DNA of 5,566 bases, taken from Alphaproteobacteria bacterium. GTDB taxonomy: Bacteria > Pseudomonadota > Alphaproteobacteria > RS24. The notes under the pieces are model-generated. The model was not told the DNA's origin and ran no database searches. It was given only the letters and a program-made list of their open reading frames with translations. The stretch spans positions 1 to 5,566 of the forward strand of contig JAQWIP010000030.1 in assembly GCA_029248825.1 (NCBI GenBank). The letters are read 5' to 3'. How positions within the stretch are numbered: the first letter of the stretch is position 1; each line of letters opens with the position of its first letter. The position numbers and the translations under genes are program-made. Below are positions 1-5,566 of this stretch, in pieces.

Positions 1-467
1 CCCAAACCGCCCTCTTGGATATGGTCAAAAACGTGCTGCGCCAAGTCGCGCAAGACGGGCTGATGGGCGAACATCATTTTTATCTGACCTATTACACCCA
101 AAGCGAAGGCGTGGTTTTATCCGATAAATTGCGCGCCAACCACCCCGAAGAAATCACCATTGTTTTGCAAAATCAGTTCGAAGACCTCGAGGTCGATGAG
201 GCCGAGTTTCGGGTGACTTTGAGCTTCGACAATCAAGCCGAACGCCTGATTGTGCCGTTCCATGCTTTGTCGAAATTCTACGACCCTTCTGTCGCCTTTG
301 GGCTGATGTTTGATGTCGAGCCGCCGATGACGCAAAATTTAGAAGCCGCACCTGAAGCCGAAAGCGGCCTCGCCGAAGGCGAGCAAACGCCTGCGCCCGA
401 CCCAAACCCAGACCCAGATGGTGCCAGTGGCGAAGTGGTAAGCCTCGATAGTTTCCGCGATAAATAA
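1..467 (+). CDS. sspB: SspB-family ClpXP adaptor protein, 5'-truncated by the window edge
   Basis: Adaptor that binds ssrA-tagged, ribosome-rescued polypeptides and delivers them to the cytoplasmic ClpXP protease. About 154 residues are visible; the first complete codon is at base 3. The frame is open to the window edge (Q-T-A-L-L-D-M-V-K), and family members carry a further N-terminal helix, so the true start lies upstream. The TTG at 15 and ATG at 21 are internal codons. Family landmarks are GLMGEHHFYLTY, the HPEEITIVLQNQFEDL strand region, ERLIVPFHALSKFYDPSVAFGL, and a C-terminal VVSLDSFRDK tail typical of alphaproteobacterial SspB. Between the folded domain and the tail is a linker of about 38 residues rich in Glu, Ala, Pro and Asp, as expected for an adaptor whose C-terminal peptide docks on ClpX. 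That the tail does this here is inferred from the family. fumC follows on the same strand. Confidence 0.93.
   Translation, partial: QTALLDMVKNVLRQVAQDGLMGEHHFYLTYYTQSEGVVLSDKLRANHPEEITIVLQNQFEDLEVDEAEFRVTLSFDNQAERLIVPFHALSKFYDPSVAFGLMFDVEPPMTQNLEAAPEAESGLAEGEQTPAPDPNPDPDGASGEVVSLDSFRDK
396..419 (+). repeat. Imperfect hexamer repeat in the SspB linker
   Basis: Four successive six-base units (CCCGAC, CCAAAC, CCAGAC, CCAGAT) lie inside sspB. They encode the alternating Pro-Asp/Asn stretch PDPNPDPD in the flexible linker. Such a repeat could change length by slippage in whole units without breaking the frame. It is short and imperfect, so it may simply reflect the low-complexity linker. Confidence 0.5.
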
Positions 468-519
468 GAGACAAATGCGGCGGCGCTATGCTAGACCGCC
501 TATCAAGATTTGACGATTT

Positions 520-525
520 AAGGGA
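520..525 (+). promoter_or_regulatory. Ribosome binding site of fumC
   Basis: AAGGGA ends nine bases before the ATG at 535. It supports that start, which also gives the usual fumarase N-terminus and a length close to that of E. coli FumC. The rest of the 468-534 gap shows no convincing promoter or terminator. Confidence 0.65.
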
Positions 526-534
526 TTTACAGCC

Positions 535-1926
535 ATGACCGATACACGCAAAGAAACCGATAGCTTTGGCCCATTAGAAGTGCCATCTGAAAAATATTGG
601 GGCGCGCAAACGCAGCGCTCTTTGGGCAATTTTAAAATCGGCACGGAAAAAATGCCGCTGCCGCTCGTGCGCGCCCTTGGCATTGTTAAAATGTCCGCCG
701 CGCAAGCCAATATGGCCTTGGATAATTTGGAAAGCGAACTCGGTGACGCCATTGTAAATGCCGCAGCGGACGTCGCGGAAGGTAAATTGGACGAGCATTT
801 CCCGCTGGTGATTTGGCAAACGGGCTCTGGTACGCAGTCGAATATGAACGCCAATGAAGTGATTTCCAATCGCGCCATTGAAGCCTTGGGCGGGGTTATG
901 GGCTCGAAAGACCCCGTGCATCCCAATGACCATTGCAACCGCAGCCAATCGTCGAATGATACTTTCCCGACCGCCATGCATATCGCAGCCGCCGAAGAAG
1001 TGGTGCATCTCTTGGTGCCGAGCCTCAACAAATTGGCCAATGCGCTAAACGACAAAAAACAAGCCTTCAAGGATATCCTTAAAATCGGCCGCACCCACAC
1101 CCAAGACGCCACGCCGCTCACTTTAGGCCAAGAATTCTCGGGCTATGTGGCCATGGTCGAAAATGGCATTGGGCGCGTCGAAGCGGTCTTGCCGAAACTT
1201 TACCAGTTGGCGCAAGGCGGCACAGCTGTTGGCACAGGCATTAACGCGAAAATCGGGTTTGCCGAGAGCTTTGCCGAACATGTGGCGGCCTATACGAAAT
1301 TGCCTTTCGTCACCGCGCCCAATAAATTCGAAGCGCTGGCCACCCATGATGCCATGGTGGAAGCGCACGGCAGTTTGAACGAAGTGGCGGTGTCGCTGTT
1401 CAAAATTGCCAATGACATTCGCTTCCTCGGCTCCGGCCCGCGTTCGGGACTTGGCGAATTGAGCTTGCCGGAAAATGAGCCTGGTTCTTCTATTATGCCG
1501 GGCAAAGTAAACCCCACACAATGCGAAGCGCTGACCATGGTTTGCGCGCAAGTGATGGGCAATAATACCGCCGTGTCGTTTGCGGGCTCGCAAGGCCATT
1601 TCGAGTTGAATGTCTATAAGCCCGTGATTGCCGCCAATGTGTTGCAATCCATCCGCCTGCTGGCCGATGCCGCCGTGAGCTTTACCGATAATTGCGTCGT
1701 GGGCATTCAAGCCAATGAAGACAATATCGCCGCTTTGATGGCGCGCTCCTTGATGTTAGTGACCGCTTTGGCGCCGACCATCGGCTATGACAATGCCACT
1801 AAAGTCGCCAAAACCGCGCATAAAAACGGCACAACGCTTCGCGAAGAAGCGGTCGGCATGGGCTTTGTCACCGAAGCCGAATTTGACGCCGTGGTGCGCC
1901 CTGAGGATATGATTGCCCCGAAATAG
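535..1926 (+). CDS. fumC: Class II fumarate hydratase (fumarase C)
   Basis: Iron-independent fumarase that reversibly hydrates fumarate to (S)-malate in the TCA cycle; a cytoplasmic homotetramer of the fumarase/aspartase superfamily. It has 463 residues against 467 in E. coli FumC, and residue numbers match through the active site. Visible landmarks are TGSGTQSN at 96-103 (substrate-binding Thr100), HPND at 129-132 (B site), SSNDTFPTA at 139-147, GRTHTQDATP at 185-194 with catalytic His188, and the family signature GSSIMPGKVNP at 317-327 with catalytic Ser318, Lys324 and Asn326. The C-terminal small domain is complete. It appears functional. One oddity is Asp126, where E. coli has the B-site Arg126. 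The start at 535 has a good ribosome binding site. The next gene begins nine bases after the stop, so the two are probably co-transcribed; sspB lies 67 bases upstream on the same strand. Confidence 0.98.
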   Translation: MTDTRKETDSFGPLEVPSEKYWGAQTQRSLGNFKIGTEKMPLPLVRALGIVKMSAAQANMALDNLESELGDAIVNAAADVAEGKLDEHFPLVIWQTGSGTQSNMNANEVISNRAIEALGGVMGSKDPVHPNDHCNRSQSSNDTFPTAMHIAAAEEVVHLLVPSLNKLANALNDKKQAFKDILKIGRTHTQDATPLTLGQEFSGYVAMVENGIGRVEAVLPKLYQLAQGGTAVGTGINAKIGFAESFAEHVAAYTKLPFVTAPNKFEALATHDAMVEAHGSLNEVAVSLFKIANDIRFLGSGPRSGLGELSLPENEPGSSIMPGKVNPTQCEALTMVCAQVMGNNTAVSFAGSQGHFELNVYKPVIAANVLQSIRLLADAAVSFTDNCVVGIQANEDNIAALMARSLMLVTALAPTIGYDNATKVAKTAHKNGTTLREEAVGMGFVTEAEFDAVVRPEDMIAPK

Positions 1927-1930
1927 AGGT
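1925..1930 (+). promoter_or_regulatory. Ribosome binding site of the RHH gene, overlapping the fumC stop
   Basis: AGAGGT begins inside the fumC TAG stop codon (1924-1926) and ends five bases before the ATG at 1936. The overlap fits translational coupling of the RHH gene to fumC and supports this start. Confidence 0.6.
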
Positions 1931-1935
1931 CTCGC

Positions 1936-2145
1936 ATGAAGCCTGAAAAACGCTCTATCTCCATCGCCGGACACGCCACCAGCGTGTCTTTGGAGCCGGC
2001 TTTTTGGGACGCCTTAAAAGAAATGGCAAAAGCGCAAGACTGCTCGCTGCCCGACCTTATTCGCAAGCTCGACGCCAGCTCGCGCGAGGCCAGCCTGTCT
2101 AGCACGCTGCGCGTGGCTATTTTGACGTGGGCGCGCTCGGCTTAA
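1936..2145 (+). CDS. Small ribbon-helix-helix domain protein (RHH_4 type)
   Basis: A 69-residue protein matching the RHH_4 family (Pfam PF13467, named from memory). The pattern is a basic N-terminal ribbon strand RSISIAGHATSVSLE (residues 6-20), helix one from PAFWDALKEMA (21-31), helix two from SLPDLIRKLD (37-46), and the conserved end LSSTLRVAIL (54-63). Ribbon-helix-helix proteins usually dimerise, pair their strands and insert them into the DNA major groove, so a DNA-binding or regulatory role is likely. No target is known to me for this subfamily. The length is normal. It sits nine bases after fumC and is probably in the same transcript. In many alphaproteobacteria, as I recall, a small DUF4169 gene lies between fumC and this gene; it is absent here. 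The last eight codons and the stop overlap the 3' end of the opposing AsmA-family gene. Confidence 0.88.
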   Translation: MKPEKRSISIAGHATSVSLEPAFWDALKEMAKAQDCSLPDLIRKLDASSREASLSSTLRVAILTWARSA

Positions 2146-5100
2146 CCGACTGGTTTTCGGATGGGCTGATTTGGCTGACATCTAATTTAACCGTGGGCTT
2201 GGCCAAACTGCCAGCGATATCCCAGACAATCGACTTGCCGCTCTGCCCCGTGGGGAGCTGCAATTTGGCAATCATTTCTTGCGTCACCAAATCGACTTGC
2301 GCCTGCAACTGACCAGCCTCAAAAGGCGGCGCAAAAAGCAAATCAGCCGCCGTGATATCGAGCCTGCCATCGCGGATTTGGGCTAAGCCAACGCCGCGCT
2401 CAAAGGCGGTGTTGCCGGTGCCGCGATAGCGCGCGACGAGTTCTGCCGCCTTGCCTGCCGACTCGGGCGAGGCTAACGCTTGGCTCAACCCCGCCAAATC
2501 GAGGAAAGGCAGCGTGCCAGCACCCGCTTCGACTTGCAGCGAGCCCGACAAAGACCCCATCATCGCCGCCACCGAGGTGCCGCGCCCGCGCAAGGCCAAA
2601 TTGCCTTGATGGGGGGCGTCCCAAAACTGGTTTTTGGCTTGCGCCGCCTTCAAATTTGGCGGACGCACTCGGGTGAAATTGGCTTCGAGATTAAAATAAG
2701 GATTGAGGCTGCCACCCTCGGCTTGCAAATTGGCCGAGACCTCGCCGCCGAGCCATTGCATTTTTATCTCTGGCACTTCCAACACGCCCTCGATTAATTT
2801 CAACCGTGCCGCCGCGCTATCGATAAACAGATTTCCAAGGTTGGCGTTGCGGAGGCGCAGGTTCATATCCGCATTGGCGCGCCCCAAAAGCGGCCAGCTC
2901 ATGGCTTTTTGCGACCACCCTTTGGCGCCCCACTCGGGCAACAACCAAGTCAGATTTGGCGCGTCCAAAATCACATCTGCCGCCAATTGCGGGGTCACGC
3001 CAGTCATTTGCAAAATACCTTCGACGCTCATTTTGCCATCGCCGAGCTGGCCTTCGAAACCCGAAAAATTGAGGTTCTTGCTGGAGATATTTACCTGTCC
3101 GCGCGCCGAAGCCGGAAGCGCTTTCCCGCCCGATTGCACGGCCAGTAAAGACAGCACATCTTTGGTGGTGAAGCTCAGCGTGCCTTCCAACCGCGCGCCT
3201 TCCGCAGAGGGGCGCAAACTGCCCGACACTTCGGCTTTATCGTCGCTCAAACTCAACTCGGCGCGCAAAGCAGAGATGTCGGCGCTTTGCGTATCCAGCG
3301 CTATTTGCAATCGGCCTGTCGCCGCCTCGGCGTAGCGCGCGGGCAAGCGAAAAGGCGCCGCCAGCGCATTGGCCTTGCCCTCAAGGGACAGCAAAACCGT
3401 GCTGCCAGCCACCCCATAATCGAGCGAGCGCGACGGCGTGATAATATTGAAATGGGCATCGAGGTCGCCAATTTTGCCCGTGCCGGAAAATTTAGCATCC
3501 GGCCAATCTGGCGCATCGGCGGCACTCAACCGCAGATTGCCATTTAAAGAAACCGGATTGTTGGGGGCGACCAAGACGAAGGCGAAACGCTGCAAAATCG
3601 GCGTCGCCAGCGCGCTTAAATTCGAGCTGTCCAAGGTCACATTCAAAGCCCCATACGGCACGCTTGCGGCATAGTTCATCGTCCCTTTGGCGGTGATATG
3701 CGCGCCTGAGAAATCGCTAAAATGCGCCCCCGCAAGGGTCAGCACTTGGTCGTTGATTTGCGCCTCCACTTGCATCGGCCCGAAGCTTTGCGCGCCAGAG
3801 TAAAGCTGGTCGGTGGCCAAGCGCAGCGCCACCTCGCGGTCGGCGTTTGGCGCTTGCAGCCAGGTCTCCATGACACGGCTTAAAGGCTGCCAGACGGCGG
3901 CCAATTTAATGTCGCGAACCGCCTGCGCATCGAAAATTCCCCAATCGCCCATGTCGAGGCGCGAGAAGGTTAAATCGGCTTTTACTTTCGTCGCCGACCC
4001 CGATTGAAGAGCCATTTCGCCCGACACACGGTCGTCTTCGAGGCGGCCAGAGAATTGCGTAATCTGCAAATTGCCATCCGCCCAATCGATATCGCCAACC
4101 AAGCTCACCCGTTGCAACCGCGATGGGTCGATGGTTTCGGCCAAGCCAGAAACATCGGCAGCGAGTTGATCGCCCGCCCAAATCATCGCCGCCAGACCAT
4201 CGGAGCTGCGCGCCGAGAAACTGCCTTTAAAGCTGGGCGTAGCTTGGGCGAGGTTCAATTTTCCGATGGCCAAGAGCGCGCTGCGGAACGGCAAGTTTAA
4301 ACTCAGGCGTTCGACCTCCACGTCTTGCCCGCGCCAATCAAAGGCCAGCAGTAAATTGCTTCCGGTCTCGCCGCCAAGCTCGAACTGATTGGCTTCAAGG
4401 CGCAGCCCCATGCCTAAATCTGGCGCCAGACTGCGCCACAAAGCATCGGCGGCTGGCAAGGGCGAGGTCTTTTTGGGCGCCGCGCGCAACGCATCTAAAT
4501 TCAACGAACCCGTCGACAGGCGTCCCACCAATAGCGGGCCCGCCTGTTCATCTGTGTTCGAGGCACTAGGCCATTCGACAGCTAAACGCGATTGAAACAA
4601 CGTATTAAGCGCTGATATTTCGAGGTTTTGAGAGCGAATACCCGTGGCATCGCCGCGCACCAATCCGGAAAAAGCCACCCCGCGCGCTTCGGGGGCAATG
4701 GCGACCGGAAAATAATGCTCTAGAATATCCACCATCATATTCAGCGAGGACAGGCTTAACTCGCCATCCAAGCGCCAGTCTTCTTGCCGCGTCACCGACC
4801 CCGTAAAACCGATGGTTTCTTGTAGCGCCAAGCTTAAGTTGGCTTGCACATCCACCGCCGATGCGGGGTTGTCGGCCACCCGCTCGCTCAATTGCAAATT
4901 AAAGTGCGCCGTCTCGCCAAATCCCGTTGGGTGTCGCATCGACAGCCTTAGCGGCGCGTTCGAGACGCGGCGCGGCATCGCCAAAGAAAGCGCGGGCAGT
5001 TGCAAGCTCTTGGAGACATCCTTGCGGTTCAAGCCAGAGGTGACCACGCGGCTATCTAAAACATAAAGCCCGGGCTGCGAGGCTGAGAGAAGCGACGATA

Positions 5101-5485
5101 AAAACCCTTGCGGGCTTTGGCTGAATTGCGCGGTGATATCGGCGTTAATCAGATGCACGCTTTTTACCTGAAAACGGCGTTGCACCAGCTCGGTGATATC
5201 GAAGTCAACCACAACGCGGGGTAATTTGGCGGTCACTTGCACGGGCGCATCGGCGGCGCTGGAGATGGTTAAATTGGTGAAAATCGCTTGCGGGCGCGGC
5301 AAGATGCGAAACCGCACGCTGTCTTCTAGCGCGCCCTCAAAGCCAACCTCAATGCCTCCCTGCGCGGCCAAATCGGATACCAGGCTTTGTGTCGCTGGCG
5401 CTAAGCGCAGATTATTTGGCACCACCACGGCCAGGCCAATTGTGGCGAGCAGAGCGATTAAAAGCGGTATGGCGGGAAAACGCAT
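2117..5485 (-). CDS. Large AsmA-family protein, inner-membrane-anchored and periplasmic
   Basis: A 1122-residue protein of the AsmA/TamB-like group, whose members are implicated in outer-membrane assembly and phospholipid transport across the periplasm. Residues 5-22 form one hydrophobic segment with no clear cleavage site, suggesting a signal anchor with the rest in the periplasm. The N-terminal part (about 25-125) resembles the AsmA start: a polar patch, RILPRPQAIFTNLTI, then VVVDFDITELVQRRFQVKSVHL. The long middle is beta-rich and repetitive, with recurring F/W-x-G turns near 478, 592, 810 and 911. The C-terminal part (about 970-1105) is AsmA_2-like: GSLSGSLQVEAGAG, then GLAQIRDGRLDITAADLLF, then IAGSLAKPTVKLDV. 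A polar tail ends the protein. There is no cysteine. It is longer than E. coli AsmA (617) and shorter than TamB or YhdP (about 1260), so I assign no gene symbol. The start is supported by an AGGA site. The 3' end overlaps the converging RHH gene. Confidence 0.9.
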   Translation of the reverse strand: MRFPAIPLLIALLATIGLAVVVPNNLRLAPATQSLVSDLAAQGGIEVGFEGALEDSVRFRILPRPQAIFTNLTISSAADAPVQVTAKLPRVVVDFDITELVQRRFQVKSVHLINADITAQFSQSPQGFLSSLLSASQPGLYVLDSRVVTSGLNRKDVSKSLQLPALSLAMPRRVSNAPLRLSMRHPTGFGETAHFNLQLSERVADNPASAVDVQANLSLALQETIGFTGSVTRQEDWRLDGELSLSSLNMMVDILEHYFPVAIAPEARGVAFSGLVRGDATGIRSQNLEISALNTLFQSRLAVEWPSASNTDEQAGPLLVGRLSTGSLNLDALRAAPKKTSPLPAADALWRSLAPDLGMGLRLEANQFELGGETGSNLLLAFDWRGQDVEVERLSLNLPFRSALLAIGKLNLAQATPSFKGSFSARSSDGLAAMIWAGDQLAADVSGLAETIDPSRLQRVSLVGDIDWADGNLQITQFSGRLEDDRVSGEMALQSGSATKVKADLTFSRLDMGDWGIFDAQAVRDIKLAAVWQPLSRVMETWLQAPNADREVALRLATDQLYSGAQSFGPMQVEAQINDQVLTLAGAHFSDFSGAHITAKGTMNYAASVPYGALNVTLDSSNLSALATPILQRFAFVLVAPNNPVSLNGNLRLSAADAPDWPDAKFSGTGKIGDLDAHFNIITPSRSLDYGVAGSTVLLSLEGKANALAAPFRLPARYAEAATGRLQIALDTQSADISALRAELSLSDDKAEVSGSLRPSAEGARLEGTLSFTTKDVLSLLAVQSGGKALPASARGQVNISSKNLNFSGFEGQLGDGKMSVEGILQMTGVTPQLAADVILDAPNLTWLLPEWGAKGWSQKAMSWPLLGRANADMNLRLRNANLGNLFIDSAAARLKLIEGVLEVPEIKMQWLGGEVSANLQAEGGSLNPYFNLEANFTRVRPPNLKAAQAKNQFWDAPHQGNLALRGRGTSVAAMMGSLSGSLQVEAGAGTLPFLDLAGLSQALASPESAGKAAELVARYRGTGNTAFERGVGLAQIRDGRLDITAADLLFAPPFEAGQLQAQVDLVTQEMIAKLQLPTGQSGKSIVWDIAGSLAKPTVKLDVSQISPSENQSVKPSAPTSK

Positions 5486-5489
5486 CGGG

Positions 5490-5496
5490 TTCCTTT
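5490..5496 (-). promoter_or_regulatory. Ribosome binding site of the AsmA-family gene
   Basis: Read on the minus strand this is AAAGGAA. Its AGGA core (5491-5494) lies five bases before the ATG whose first base is 5485. This supports the chosen start, which also places the hydrophobic anchor right at the N-terminus. Confidence 0.65.
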
Positions 5497-5502
5497 GAGT
5501 GT

Positions 5503-5532
5503 TTGACGACTGTATTGCGGCGCCACGATACC
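5503..5532 (+). promoter_or_regulatory. Weak candidate promoter reading outwards (+)
   Basis: TTGACG at 5503-5508 matches the sigma-70 -35 consensus in five of six positions. After 18 bases comes GATACC (5527-5532), which matches the -10 consensus in only three of six. It would read away from the AsmA-family gene towards a gene beyond the window. The -10 is poor and the call rests mainly on the -35. Confidence 0.2.
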
Positions 5533-5550
5533 AAGCCCTCTCGGCCTTGG
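5531..5550. repeat. Imperfect inverted repeat upstream of the AsmA-family gene
   Basis: CCAAGCC (5531-5537) can pair with GGCCTTGG (5543-5550) as a seven-pair stem with one bulged C and a five-base loop. No T-run follows on either strand, so it does not look like an intrinsic terminator. It could be a protein-binding site or chance. It overlaps the end of the candidate outward promoter. Confidence 0.3.
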
Positions 5551-5566
5551 CTATGAAATCCTATTC

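Noticed and set aside
15..23. TTG at 15 or ATG at 21 as the start of sspB
   Set aside because: The frame stays open to the window edge and the residues before it continue the expected N-terminal helix of the family, so the gene starts outside the window.
477..500. Possible terminator between sspB and fumC
   Set aside because: GGCGG (479-483) and CCGCC (496-500) make only a five-pair stem with a 12-base loop and no T-run.
510..515. TTGACG as a -35 element for fumC
   Set aside because: A -10 at normal spacing would fall on or past the ATG at 535, so it cannot drive a normal fumC leader.
486..1710. Long open frames on the minus strand opposite fumC
   Set aside because: They are antisense to a well-supported enzyme gene, resemble no family I recognise, and arise from the codon bias of fumC.
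2144..2157. Terminator after the RHH gene
   Set aside because: AACC pairing with GGTT gives only four pairs followed by a few T bases, too weak for an intrinsic terminator, and it lies inside the opposing coding sequence.
2703..3335. A 210-codon plus-strand open frame inside the AsmA-family gene
   Set aside because: It is antisense to a protein with clear family features. Its translation shows no recognisable domain, and there is no good ribosome binding site.
5341..5565. Tail of another minus-strand gene overlapping the AsmA start
   Set aside because: One minus-strand frame is open from the window edge into the AsmA gene, but it would overlap that gene by well over 100 bases and shows no recognisable protein features.
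5553..5566. Start of a divergent plus-strand gene at ATG 5553
   Set aside because: Only four complete codons are visible and no ribosome binding site precedes it, so it cannot be called.
1..5566. CRISPR array, tRNA, rRNA, insertion sequence or prophage
   Set aside because: No spaced direct repeats, tRNA-like cloverleaf, conserved rRNA stretches, transposase or terminal inverted repeats are visible, and nearly all the window is accounted for by four genes.

Overview
The window looks like ordinary chromosomal DNA from an alphaproteobacterium, with moderately high GC by eye. The evidence is an alphaproteobacterial-type SspB adaptor, a class II fumarase, a small ribbon-helix-helix protein of the RHH_4 type that typically accompanies fumC in this class, and a long AsmA-like envelope protein. 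I cannot assign an order or genus. There is no rRNA, tRNA, CRISPR array, insertion sequence, phage gene or other sign of transfer.

Layout: bases 1-467 (+) hold the 3' part of sspB, whose start lies before the window. A 67-base gap at 468-534 leads to fumC (535-1926, +). Nine bases later comes the ribbon-helix-helix gene (1936-2145, +), closely coupled to fumC. From the other side, a 1122-residue AsmA-family gene (2117-5485, -) runs towards it, and the last 29 bases of the two genes overlap on opposite strands. Bases 5486-5566 are a short upstream region of the AsmA gene. It holds that gene's ribosome binding site, a weak candidate promoter reading outwards on +, and an imperfect inverted repeat.

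Function: the genes belong to separate housekeeping processes. SspB delivers ssrA-tagged proteins to ClpXP. FumC interconverts fumarate and malate in the TCA cycle. The RHH protein is a probable small DNA-binding protein of unknown target. The AsmA-like protein is an inner-membrane-anchored periplasmic protein of the family tied to outer-membrane assembly and lipid transport. Same-strand order suggests sspB, fumC and the RHH gene may be partly co-transcribed.

I found no convincing undescribed system. The points most worth a second look are the convergent 3' overlap, the tight fumC-RHH coupling without the small DUF4169 gene often found between them, and an unusual residue at the fumarase B site.
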